A stretch of 64,000 nucleotides of DNA from NCBI GenBank assembly GCA_963999645.1, contig CAXEUY010000004.1, forward strand, positions 1-64,000. Direction: 5' to 3'. The notes under the pieces were generated by a model, which ran no database searches, was not told where the DNA came from, and worked only from the letters and a program-made list of their open reading frames with translations. The DNA comes from MedAcidi-G1 sp002294285. Lineage in GTDB: Bacteria > Actinomycetota > Acidimicrobiia > Acidimicrobiales > MedAcidi-G1. The position numbers and the translations under genes are program-made. This document shows positions 54,063 to 62,443 of this stretch, piece by piece; position 1 is the first letter of the stretch, and each line of letters opens with the position of its first letter.

Positions 54063-56016
54063 AGAAAAACGAAGAGATAGTGGAACTTTTGGTAGAGGAA
54101 GTTCCTGGAGCCCCCAAAACTTATCTGGACAAACTTTTGGAGGACGTTACAGGCTTGACAATATTGTAGGAACAGGTGGGTCAGGGTCTGTTTATCAGGC
54201 AGTTGACTTGAGTCTCAACCGCCAAGTGGCCGTAAAAGTTTTGCATACCAAACTTGCCCAATATCCAGGGTTTGTTGAGCGATTTAAGACAGAAGCGAAA
54301 ATCGCTGCCTCTTTGACAAGCTCTCATACAGTAAGGGTGTTTGATTGGGGGGTAGATAAACAGGCGTTTATAGTCACTGAGTATTTGGGTGGAGGAAGCC
54401 TCAGAAGTATTTTGGATAGTGGCAGGACACTTAGCCCTTCTCAGATATTGCAGATCACACTCGAATGTTGCCGTGCTCTCGAACATGCTCATGGGCAGGG
54501 AATAATCCACCGTGATCTCAAACCTGCTAATTTACTGTTCGGTCAAGATGGACACTTGAGAGTTGCAGATTTTGGATTAGCTGCTGCACTGTCTGACGCT
54601 ACTCAGGCAGAAATTTCTAATTCCGGTCCTCAATTAGATGAGCTGGGTGGTTTGCGTGGGTACGTGGGCACTGCTAGATATGCTTCCCCCGAACAAGCGA
54701 GCGGACTGCCTCTCGGAGTTAAATCTGATATTTATTCTTTAGCTTTATGCATGGTTGAAGCAAGTACAGGTCATCTTCCTTTTGTGGAGAACACAGTTAT
54801 TGGCACTCTGAGAGCACGAGAAGGTAGAGATGTTCCTGTTCCCGAGAGTCTAGAGGTTTTAGCTCCAATAGTAAGTAGAGCCGGTTCTGCCAGTTCAGAA
54901 GAAAGGCCTACAGCAGGACAGTTAGGAGCGATGTTGCTTGATGTCGCGAGCAGAATGTCTCGTCCAGAACCACTACCTTTTGTAGGTCCCGGAGAAATTG
55001 GTGCAGCACCTCTTTCTGGAGAAGTTCCTCTAGTACCTCCAACTGTTTCTTCTCCGCCTGATCCTCCCACGATGCCAATAGAAACGGTTTCGGCTGAAAC
55101 TCATACGCAGTCATTGGACACGAAGAACTCCTCTAGACGTCGTTGGGTGAATCTAGTTTTGGGAGGATTGCTAGTAGTAGCTATCACCGTTTTTGGAGCA
55201 TTTTTGTGGGAGTTGACTAAAACAGAAACCAGGACACTACCTCAATTGGTCGGTTCTTCAGGGGAAAGTGCAAAAGAATTGGTTGTTGCTTTGGGTTGGA
55301 ACGTAGAAACCCGTGATGACCGTCGCGACAATACTGTTCAAGGGGAAGTCCTAGCGACTGAACCGGTAGGAGGCACTGAATTAGAAGAAGATGAGACAGT
55401 GGTCCTAGTAATTTCTCTTGGTCCAGAACGTGTTCAAATACCTACTGATTTAGTTGGCAAGAGTCTTCCAGGTGCAGAAAGATTGATCGAATCAGTGGGC
55501 TTGATAGTTGGTGAAATCTCATATGCGTACAGTGAAACTATCGAGGCTGGAATGATTATTGAAGTTTTAGCGCCCATGGTTGAACTCCCGCAAGGAGCCG
55601 GCGTTGATCTACTTGTATCAGATGGAAGAGTTCCAGTTCTGATTCCTGTTGGCCTTGAGGGTCGTGAAATTTCTGAAGCTGAAGCCGCACTTGAAACTCT
55701 TGGGCTGCTATCACGTCGTATCGGTGTAAGAGACGAATTTGTTCCAAAAGGATATGTAGTCTCTTTAGAACCACCTCCACAAACTTCAGTTCGTGGAGGC
55801 TCAGAAGTCGAAATACTCGTTTCAACTGGTCCTGAGCCGCGACCAATTCCTGATGTGCTCGGACTTTCTGTAGATGCAGCTGAATCTAGATTAGCGGCAG
55901 CAGGATTTCGTTCTATCTCTGTCAACGGACCTTCCGGTGGCTTAATCACAAGACAAGAACCACCTGGAACTGCTTTAGGTTTACCTGAGACTCCTATTGA
56001 ATTAATAAGTGGATAA
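54058..56016 (+). CDS. Serine/threonine protein kinase with four PASTA domains
   Basis: A 652-residue PknB-type kinase. The kinase domain (about 30-300) has GTGGSGSVYQAVD (P-loop), the catalytic Lys in VAVKVLHTKL (K60), HRDLKPANLLF and ADFGLAAAL. A Pro-rich juxtamembrane linker leads to one membrane helix (LVLGGLLVVAITVFGAFLW), then four extracellular PASTA repeats that in this family sense muropeptides or lipid II. It regulates cell-wall growth and division in other actinobacteria. The gene starts at a leaderless GTG in a palindrome shared with a hypothetical gene. It is followed by gatC with its own promoter. Confidence 0.93.
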   Translation: MTEKRRDSGTFGRGSSWSPQNLSGQTFGGRYRLDNIVGTGGSGSVYQAVDLSLNRQVAVKVLHTKLAQYPGFVERFKTEAKIAASLTSSHTVRVFDWGVDKQAFIVTEYLGGGSLRSILDSGRTLSPSQILQITLECCRALEHAHGQGIIHRDLKPANLLFGQDGHLRVADFGLAAALSDATQAEISNSGPQLDELGGLRGYVGTARYASPEQASGLPLGVKSDIYSLALCMVEASTGHLPFVENTVIGTLRAREGRDVPVPESLEVLAPIVSRAGSASSEERPTAGQLGAMLLDVASRMSRPEPLPFVGPGEIGAAPLSGEVPLVPPTVSSPPDPPTMPIETVSAETHTQSLDTKNSSRRRWVNLVLGGLLVVAITVFGAFLWELTKTETRTLPQLVGSSGESAKELVVALGWNVETRDDRRDNTVQGEVLATEPVGGTELEEDETVVLVISLGPERVQIPTDLVGKSLPGAERLIESVGLIVGEISYAYSETIEAGMIIEVLAPMVELPQGAGVDLLVSDGRVPVLIPVGLEGREISEAEAALETLGLLSRRIGVRDEFVPKGYVVSLEPPPQTSVRGGSEVEILVSTGPEPRPIPDVLGLSVDAAESRLAAAGFRSISVNGPSGGLITRQEPPGTALGLPETPIELISG

Positions 56017-56041
56017 TGGTCTTGTTTGCCAATATCTCCTC

Positions 56042-56047
56042 TACCAT
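56042..56047 (+). promoter_or_regulatory. -10 element of gatCAB
   Basis: TACCAT, 7 nt, GTG 56055. Confidence 0.5.
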
Positions 56048-56054
56048 CTGAACT

Positions 56055-56357
56055 GTGGTTGAAAGAATTTCGCGAGAAGAAGTCGCTCATGTGGCGCGGT
56101 TAGCTCAACTTTCGTTGAGTGAAGAAGAGTTGGATTCCTTTACCTTGCAATTGTCTGCAGTTCTAGATCATGCAGCTGATTTAGAGGCATTGAATGTAGA
56201 TGATGTTGAACCAAGTTCACACCCTATTCCATTAAAGAATGTACTGCGTCCTGATGAACCAACAGAAAACTTTGATATTGAAGAAGTATTTCAGATGGCT
56301 CCCGAGATAGAAGAGAATCAGTTCCGTGTTCCACCAATTTTGGGAGAATCCCAATGA
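56055..56357 (+). CDS. gatC: Glu-/Asp-tRNA amidotransferase subunit C
   Basis: A 100-residue wrap-around subunit that stabilises GatA-GatB. ISREEVAHVARLAQLSLSEEE and the C-terminal FQMAPEIEENQFRVPPIL are typical. GTG start with a leaderless-type -10. It overlaps gatA by 4 nt, so CAB are one operon. Confidence 0.95.
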   Translation: MVERISREEVAHVARLAQLSLSEEELDSFTLQLSAVLDHAADLEALNVDDVEPSSHPIPLKNVLRPDEPTENFDIEEVFQMAPEIEENQFRVPPILGESQ

Positions 56358-57784
56358 GAGCTGTAGAAATAGCTAAACAAGTTTCCTCAGGTGAAATCAG
56401 CGCAAGATCAGTTCTTGAACAACATTTTGAGACCATAAACAATCTGGAAACCCAAGTGAATGCATTCAACATCGTCACCATCGAGGAAGCTTTGAAAGAA
56501 GCCGACGAAATAGATTCAAAAATTGCATCAGGAGAAAAACTGGGACCCCTCGCAGGTGTACCAATTGCAGTGAAAGACAATATTTGCACCCGAGGTCTTG
56601 AAACAACATGCAGTTCAAAAATACTTGAAGGTTGGAAACCACCCTATAACGCCACAGTCATAGACAAATTAAAACAAGCAGACGCCATTTTAATTGGGAA
56701 AACTAACTGTGATGAATTTGCGATGGGATCGTCCACAGAGAACTCAGCTTTTGGTCCAACAAGAAATCCTCACAACCTGGAACTTGTTCCAGGAGGTTCA
56801 TCTGGCGGTTCTGCAGCAGCGGTAGCAGCAGGGTTTTCACCTCTAGCGCTAGGCAGTGATACAGGAGGATCCATAAGACAACCAGCTGCTCTTTGTGGTG
56901 TCGTAGGTGTAAAGCCAACCTACGGAAGAGTTTCTCGGTATGGACTTGTTGCTTTTGCATCCAGTCTTGATCAGATAGGTCCTTTCGCCAACACAGTTTC
57001 CGATGCTGCTTTAAGTCTTGAAATAATAAGCGGTTACGACCCAAGAGATTCCACTTCAATTTCTGAGGACTCACCTGACATTTTAGGAGTCTTAAATGAG
57101 GGAATTGAAGGCATGCGAATAGGTGTTATCGAAGAACTTTCAGGAAAAGGTTTGGATGGGATTTCGACTGACGTGCTATCAAGAGTTGAAGAAGCAACAA
57201 AAGTTTTCTCAAAAGCAGGAGCAATTGTTGAGTCAGCCTCTGTTCCTGCTTCAACTTATGGTCTGTCCGCTTATTATGTGATCGCACCTGCAGAGGCTTC
57301 ATCGAATCTTGCAAGATATGACGGAATACGTTTTGGTCCAAGAACAGAAGCAGCTACCACAGCGGAAACAATGACGGCCACTCGTACAAAAGGCTTTGGA
57401 GACGAAGTGAAACGTCGAATAATGCTTGGCACCTATGCACTCTCAGCTGGATATTACGACGCTTATTACGGTAAATCTCAGAAGGTCCGAACACTAATTA
57501 TGAATGATTTCGCGGAAGCTTATGAGAAATTTGACATTCTCATAAGCCCAACCGCACCCACCACAGCTTTTCCGTTAGGTGAGAAAACTACCGACCCAAT
57601 GCAAATGTATCTACAGGATGTATGTACGATCCCCTCAAATCTCGCTGGGCACCCAGCAATGTCAGTTCCTTTTGGTCTAGGAAGCGATGGGATGCCAATT
57701 GGAGTTCAGATCCTTGCACCAGCAATGGCTGAGCAAAACATGTTTAGAGCAGCAAGAGTTCTTGAATTAGAAAGTGGTGAATGA
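56354..57784 (+). CDS. gatA: Glu-/Asp-tRNA amidotransferase subunit A
   Basis: A 476-residue amidase that frees ammonia from glutamine. The Ser-cisSer-Lys triad is in IAVKDNICTRG (K74) and VPGGSSGGSAAAVAAG plus GSDTGGSIRQPAALCG. The ammonia is used by GatB to convert mischarged Glu-tRNA-Gln (and maybe Asp-tRNA-Asn). Overlaps gatC and gatB. Confidence 0.97.
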   Translation: MRAVEIAKQVSSGEISARSVLEQHFETINNLETQVNAFNIVTIEEALKEADEIDSKIASGEKLGPLAGVPIAVKDNICTRGLETTCSSKILEGWKPPYNATVIDKLKQADAILIGKTNCDEFAMGSSTENSAFGPTRNPHNLELVPGGSSGGSAAAVAAGFSPLALGSDTGGSIRQPAALCGVVGVKPTYGRVSRYGLVAFASSLDQIGPFANTVSDAALSLEIISGYDPRDSTSISEDSPDILGVLNEGIEGMRIGVIEELSGKGLDGISTDVLSRVEEATKVFSKAGAIVESASVPASTYGLSAYYVIAPAEASSNLARYDGIRFGPRTEAATTAETMTATRTKGFGDEVKRRIMLGTYALSAGYYDAYYGKSQKVRTLIMNDFAEAYEKFDILISPTAPTTAFPLGEKTTDPMQMYLQDVCTIPSNLAGHPAMSVPFGLGSDGMPIGVQILAPAMAEQNMFRAARVLELESGE

Positions 57785-59219
57785 ATTGAATGACTCATCA
57801 CTAAATGGATGGGAAACGGTGATTGGTTTGGAGGTTCATGCAGAATTAGCAACCAAAACAAAAATGTTTTCATCAGCTTTAAATTCTTTTGGTGGAGCGC
57901 CGAACAGCAACACTGACCCTGTTTCCTTGGGTTTACCAGGTTCTTTACCGGTGTTAAATGAAAAAGCTGTAGAGCTAGCAATAAGGGTAGGTCTGGCTTT
58001 AAATTGCCAAGTGCAGAAGTCTGTATTTGCTAGAAAAAACTATTTCTACCCTGACATGCCTAAGGCTTATCAAATTTCTCAGTTTGACTTACCAATAAAT
58101 AAAGACGGGTGGTTGGAACTTCCAGACGGAAGAAGAATTGGGATCGAGAGGGCTCACTTAGAAGAAGACACAGGAAAAATTACCCACATAGGAGGAGGCG
58201 GCAGAATACATGAGGCTTCCTATTCCCTTATTGACTACAACAGGTCTGGAGTTCCTCTAATAGAGATTGTTGGAGCGCCAGATCTTCGCAGTTCTGAAGA
58301 CGCAAAAGAATATGTTTCAGAATTGCGTGCCATCTTGGTGACAATCGGAGCTTCTGACGGAAAAATGGAAGAAGGATCGTTAAGAGTTGATTGCAATGTT
58401 TCAGTACGCAAAGAAGAAGATGAAGAGTTTGGGACGCGTTGTGAAATAAAAAATATCAACTCGTTGAGATCCTTAGGAAAAGCGATTGAATACGAAGCGA
58501 GAAGGCAGGTAGAACTGATTGAATCAGGTCAGAATGTTGAACAACAAACACGGCACTGGGACGAAGCAGAAGGACGTACACATAAGTTAAGGTCGAAGGA
58601 AGAGGCATTTGACTATCGTTATTTTCCAGAACCTGACCTAGTACCAGTTGAACCCTCAACCGAGTGGATAAATGAAATTGCTGATTCACTGCCACCGTTG
58701 CCCAGAGAACGTAGACACGAGTTAGCCAAAGCAGTTGGAGTGGGTCCGACAGAAACTTCACTAGTCGTGCAAAGAAATCTTGATGGGTTCGCAGTGGAAG
58801 CAATCTCACTAAAAGCTGATCCAAGTCGTGTTTTAGTGCATTTGGAAAATAATCTCGCTGATGGTATTGGCGAACTGACTGCAAAGTCATTTGCTTTGTT
58901 GACACTAATGGAAGTTGACGGTGAACTTACAGCGACACAGGCCAAAACAGTTCTAGCCGATCTAGTCAAGTCAGGTGGAAATCCAAAAGAGATAGCAGCT
59001 AATCATGGTTTTGAATCAATGGATAATTCCGAAATAGAGGAAATAGTAGATCGGATAATTGAAGAAAATCTTGACGATTGGAATGCTTATGTTGACGGAG
59101 ATGAAGTCGAGAAAAAGAAAAAATCAGGTTTTTTCGTCGGTTTAGTAATGAAAGAAACAAAAGGACAGGCTGACGGCAAAATAGTAAACCAGATCTTAAG
59201 TGCTAAATCGGCAAACTAG
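57774..59219 (+). CDS. gatB: Glu-/Asp-tRNA amidotransferase subunit B
   Basis: A 481-residue subunit that binds the mischarged tRNA and transfers ammonia. WETVIGLEVHAELATKTKMF, the Zn/active-site area ARKNYFYPDMPKAYQISQFD and RVDCNVSVR are the family marks; the C-terminal YqeY-like helical part binds tRNA. GTG 57774 overlaps the gatA end by 11 nt; a nearby GTG at 57777 is possible. Its TAG stop overlaps the stop of the convergent MATE gene by 4 nt (CTAG). Confidence 0.97.
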   Translation: MVNELNDSSLNGWETVIGLEVHAELATKTKMFSSALNSFGGAPNSNTDPVSLGLPGSLPVLNEKAVELAIRVGLALNCQVQKSVFARKNYFYPDMPKAYQISQFDLPINKDGWLELPDGRRIGIERAHLEEDTGKITHIGGGGRIHEASYSLIDYNRSGVPLIEIVGAPDLRSSEDAKEYVSELRAILVTIGASDGKMEEGSLRVDCNVSVRKEEDEEFGTRCEIKNINSLRSLGKAIEYEARRQVELIESGQNVEQQTRHWDEAEGRTHKLRSKEEAFDYRYFPEPDLVPVEPSTEWINEIADSLPPLPRERRHELAKAVGVGPTETSLVVQRNLDGFAVEAISLKADPSRVLVHLENNLADGIGELTAKSFALLTLMEVDGELTATQAKTVLADLVKSGGNPKEIAANHGFESMDNSEIEEIVDRIIEENLDDWNAYVDGDEVEKKKKSGFFVGLVMKETKGQADGKIVNQILSAKSAN

Positions 59220-60520
59220 CTTCCGATTCTCTGCCACTTCTTACTTCTAAACCGAAGGTATAAGACAGCAGAACGAGTTGCCATCAAGACCCATATAGAT
59301 CCCCAAATCCAACCTATGCCAAAGTCATTCTCACCGACTATGAGCATTAGAGGTATCGAAATCATTGCAGAAAAAAGCATTGCTTTAGCTAAAAATCTCT
59401 GATCTCCAGCGCCAATTAGGATGCCGTCAAGCGCAAATGCGACACCTGACAGTGGTGCCATTGCAGCAACGTGTAAAACGATAAAACTTCCTAGTTCAAC
59501 TACGGCTTCATCTGCAGAAAATATCTCAGTAAATGAGTCATGGCTTATAGCTAAAACACATCCTGTGAATGCACCGATCCCAGTAGACCAGAATATTGCC
59601 CTCCGGCCCATTAACCGAGCTTCTTCAGCTTTGCCAGCACCCAACAAATTTCCAATTAGTGCTTGCGCTGCAATCGCAATTGCGTCCATTGTCATTGCGA
59701 GAAAGAACCAAGCTTGGAATCCAACTTCATGTGCGGCAACATCAACGTTTCCTAGTCGAGCTGCCATAGAAGTAGCTACTACAAAAGAAGTCGTTAAAGA
59801 AAGGTTCCTAATTAAAAGTTCACTCGAATCCTTCAATAGTCTTCTTAAAGCTAATAATTTTGGAAGTAAAGATATCTTTAATCCACCTATGGATTGCCAA
59901 ATCCAAAATAAATAAGTTGCTGCTCCAACCCACTGTGAAATTACAGTTGCCGCTGCCGAAGCTCCTATATTTTTGCCAAAACCATAGATAAGGATCAGTT
60001 CCAGACATAGGTTTAAAAGGGCTGTCCCAACAGCAACCCAAAGAGGTCTTACGGTGTCTTTAATGCCGCGCAAGTAACCGACACCTGCGAGCATTATCAG
60101 CATTGCCGGTGCTCCTAACATACTTATTTCTAAATAAATTCGGGCTTGATCAAGCAGTTCTCCAGTGGCTCCTAAAGCCCGAAGTAGAGGATCTGAAGTT
60201 AAAGATCCGGCTATTGCAATTCCAAGACCAAGAAAAAAAGCTAACCAAAGACTTTGAATTGCTTGATTTGCAGCTTTCAATGGTTCGCCAGCGCCAGTGA
60301 ATCTCGCAACAGTTGCGGTTGTTCCATATGCCAGGAAAAAGCAAAGTCCATAAATTAATAAGAGAGCGGCAGATGCAACCGCTAAACCACCGAGCGGCAA
60401 GGTGCCTAAATGTCCCACAACTGCAGTGTCAGCCAACAAATAAAGCGGTTCGGCTACAAGAGCCCCCAAAGCCGGTATGGCAAGAGATAGAAGCTGTTTG
60501 TCACGATCTGGGATGTTAAT
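59216..60520 (-). CDS. MATE-family (DinF-like) multidrug efflux transporter
   Basis: A 434-residue transporter with twelve membrane segments. It carries the DinF-like ADTAVVGHLGTLPLGGLAVAS block and VGFQAWFFLAMTMDAIAIAAQALIGN. The first canonical start codon in frame (TTG 60469) cuts off the conserved DRDKQLLSLAIPALGALVAEP beginning. Upstream of that, up to a TAG stop at 60530-60532, no ATG, GTG or TTG exists; the best candidate is ATT 60520, with TAGACT exactly 6 nt before it. The function is secure; the start is a proposal, and a small sequencing error is the main alternative. Confidence 0.78.
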   Translation of the reverse strand: MNIPDRDKQLLSLAIPALGALVAEPLYLLADTAVVGHLGTLPLGGLAVASAALLLIYGLCFFLAYGTTATVARFTGAGEPLKAANQAIQSLWLAFFLGLGIAIAGSLTSDPLLRALGATGELLDQARIYLEISMLGAPAMLIMLAGVGYLRGIKDTVRPLWVAVGTALLNLCLELILIYGFGKNIGASAAATVISQWVGAATYLFWIWQSIGGLKISLLPKLLALRRLLKDSSELLIRNLSLTTSFVVATSMAARLGNVDVAAHEVGFQAWFFLAMTMDAIAIAAQALIGNLLGAGKAEEARLMGRRAIFWSTGIGAFTGCVLAISHDSFTEIFSADEAVVELGSFIVLHVAAMAPLSGVAFALDGILIGAGDQRFLAKAMLFSAMISIPLMLIVGENDFGIGWIWGSIWVLMATRSAVLYLRFRSKKWQRIGS

Positions 60521-60526
60521 AAGACA

Positions 60527-60532
60527 AGTCTA
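60527..60532 (-). promoter_or_regulatory. Leaderless -10 element of the MATE gene (ATT start proposed)
   Basis: Minus strand TAGACT, 6 nt (TGTCTT), ATT at 60520. The same spacing is seen at ATG and GTG genes in this window. Confidence 0.4.
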
Positions 60533-60567
60533 AGTGCTCTAAGTCGTCAAACTGTCAATTCGACCCC

Positions 60568-60573
60568 TACCAT
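60568..60573 (+). promoter_or_regulatory. Leaderless -10 element of ilvD
   Basis: TACCAT, 6 nt, ATG 60580, identical to the mutA hexamer and spacing. Confidence 0.55.
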
Positions 60574-60579
60574 TCATGT

Positions 60580-62271
60580 ATGGGAGAAAATAATAAAAAA
60601 GATTTAAAACCAAGATCGCGTGAAGTCACAGATGGGGCGAGTAGAGCGCCAGCCCGTGCGATGTTACGTGCCATAGGTATGGGCGAAGAGGATTTTTCAA
60701 AAGCTCAAGTAGGAGTTGCTTCATCTTGGAATGAAGTCACACCATGCAATTTGCCTCTAGATGCACTTGCAAAAAAATGCAAAGAAGGAGTTCTTGATTC
60801 AGGTGGCTTCCCACTTGAATTTACAACTATTGCGGTTAGTGACGCTATTTCCATGGGGCATGAAGGTATGAGGGCGAGCCTTGTTAGTAGAGAAATAATT
60901 GCGGACTCCGTTGAGGCTGTAATGCACGCTGAAAGACTCGATGCGTTTGTAAGTTTTGCTGGCTGCGATAAGTCATTACCTGGGATGCTAATGGCATCAG
61001 CAAGAATCAACCTTCCTTCAGTTTTCGTATACGGTGGCTCTATTTTGCCCGGGGAACACAAGGGAAAATCACTTGATATTGTCAATGTTTTTGAAGCAGT
61101 GGGGGCACATGCGGTAGGGGACATTGATGATGAAGAACTCCTCTCGATAGAACGAGCAGCTTGTCCGACTATGGGCAGTTGTGCCGGAATGTTTACAGCG
61201 AACACTATGGCTGCGGTAGGAGAAGCATTAGGCATGTCATTGCCAGGATCTGCATCCGCAGCAGCAGTTGACAGCAGACGCTCGGACGTAGCTTACGCCA
61301 GCGGAACTGCCGTTATGAAACTTTTAGAGTTAGGAATTTACCCAAGAGACATAATGACTCAGGCGGCATTTGAAAATGCGATTGCTGTAGTGATGGCACT
61401 TGGTGGCTCTACAAATGCCGTCCTGCATCTCTTGGCGATTGCCTTTGAAGCTGGTGTTGACCTTCAATTAGAAGCGTTCAATCGTATCGCTGCGAAAGTT
61501 CCACATTTGGCTGACACCAAACCACATGGCCTTTATCACATGGTTGATATAGACAGAGTTGGGGGCGTTCCTGTAGTAATGCAGATGCTTCTCGAGGAGG
61601 GGTTAATACACGGCGATGAAATAACCGTAACAGGCCTTACGGTCAAAGAAAATTTAGAACTCCTTAACCCACCTAAGCCAGACAATGAAGTAATCCATTC
61701 CATTGACAACCCGATACATGACATCGGAGGTATAGCCATACTTAGAGGTTCTCTAGCCCCTCAGGGAGCTGTTGTGAAAGTTGCAGGAATCGATGTGGAT
61801 AGATTTGACGGTCGGGCCAGAGTGTTTGATGGTGAAGATAAGGCTATGGAAGCTGTTTTGGCGGGAGATATAGAAGCTGGTGACATTGTGGTCATACGAT
61901 ATGAAGGTCCAAAAGGTGGGCCAGGTATGCGAGAGATGTTAGCTATTACCGGAGCTATGAAAGGTGCCGGTAGAGGAAACGATGCTGCTCTAATCACTGA
62001 TGGAAGATTTTCAGGTGGGACACACGGTTTTTGCGTTGGTCATGTCGCCCCAGAAGCAGTTGATGGGGGACCTATCGCACTAGTAGCAGAAGGTGACCGC
62101 ATTGTTATAGACGTGCGTGAACATTCAATAGAACTTTTAGTTGATGATGATGAGTTGGAAAAACGTCGAAATAATTTGAAGCCATTTGAGCCTAGATACG
62201 AGTCAGGTTTCTTAGCAAAGTATGCCCGTTTAGCGGCAGGAGCAGAACAAGGTGCGGTTACTAAGGCATAA
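60580..62271 (+). CDS. ilvD: Dihydroxy-acid dehydratase
   Basis: A 563-residue Fe-S enzyme that makes the 2-keto acid precursors of valine, isoleucine and leucine. Cluster and metal ligands are in VTPCNLPL, FAGCDKSLPGMLMA and CPTMGSCAGMFTANTMA, and TDGRFSGGTHGFCVGH is the C-terminal signature. It starts a branched-chain amino acid block with ilvB downstream, though ilvB has its own leader. Divergent from the MATE gene through a short region with two opposed promoters. Confidence 0.97.
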   Translation: MGENNKKDLKPRSREVTDGASRAPARAMLRAIGMGEEDFSKAQVGVASSWNEVTPCNLPLDALAKKCKEGVLDSGGFPLEFTTIAVSDAISMGHEGMRASLVSREIIADSVEAVMHAERLDAFVSFAGCDKSLPGMLMASARINLPSVFVYGGSILPGEHKGKSLDIVNVFEAVGAHAVGDIDDEELLSIERAACPTMGSCAGMFTANTMAAVGEALGMSLPGSASAAAVDSRRSDVAYASGTAVMKLLELGIYPRDIMTQAAFENAIAVVMALGGSTNAVLHLLAIAFEAGVDLQLEAFNRIAAKVPHLADTKPHGLYHMVDIDRVGGVPVVMQMLLEEGLIHGDEITVTGLTVKENLELLNPPKPDNEVIHSIDNPIHDIGGIAILRGSLAPQGAVVKVAGIDVDRFDGRARVFDGEDKAMEAVLAGDIEAGDIVVIRYEGPKGGPGMREMLAITGAMKGAGRGNDAALITDGRFSGGTHGFCVGHVAPEAVDGGPIALVAEGDRIVIDVREHSIELLVDDDELEKRRNNLKPFEPRYESGFLAKYARLAAGAEQGAVTKA

Positions 62272-62300
62272 ATAAGGTTGTTTGCTATTAGCTTCCCAGC

Positions 62301-62306
62301 GATACT
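62301..62306 (+). promoter_or_regulatory. -10 element of the ilvB leader
   Basis: GATACT, 6 nt, ATG 62313 of the leader peptide; it keeps the A2 and T6 positions of TATAAT. Confidence 0.4.
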
Positions 62307-62312
62307 GGATAG

Positions 62313-62348
62313 ATGCGAGAATTTTTCGTAGGTCTAGTAGTGATTTGA
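62313..62348 (+). CDS. ilvB leader peptide
   Basis: An 11-residue reading frame MREFFVGLVVI followed by TGA. Five of its last six codons are for Val, Leu or Ile, the products of the pathway. It ends one base before a hairpin and 26 nt before a terminator-like hairpin, ahead of ilvB. This is the layout of ribosome-mediated attenuation, as established for ilvBNC of Corynebacterium glutamicum. Confidence 0.75.
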   Translation: MREFFVGLVVI

Positions 62349-62400
62349 CGTGCAGCCATTAAGGGTGCACGTTTTGACCTCCCTGAAGGGAGGTCAATTG
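62349..62400 (+). promoter_or_regulatory. ilvB attenuator (pause hairpin and terminator)
   Basis: CGTGCA (62349-62354) pairs with TGCACG (62366-62371). Next TTGACCTCCC (62374-62383) pairs perfectly with GGGAGGTCAA (62388-62397) over a TGAA loop, followed by TTGCTTTT. A competing pairing of AGGG (62362-62365) with CCCT (62381-62384) could open the terminator. When Val, Leu or Ile is scarce, a ribosome stalled on the leader would favour read-through into ilvB. Confidence 0.65.
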
Positions 62401-62443
62401 CTTTTAAGTCAAGTTTTAAATTAAGAAAGCAATCTGAGAAAAA

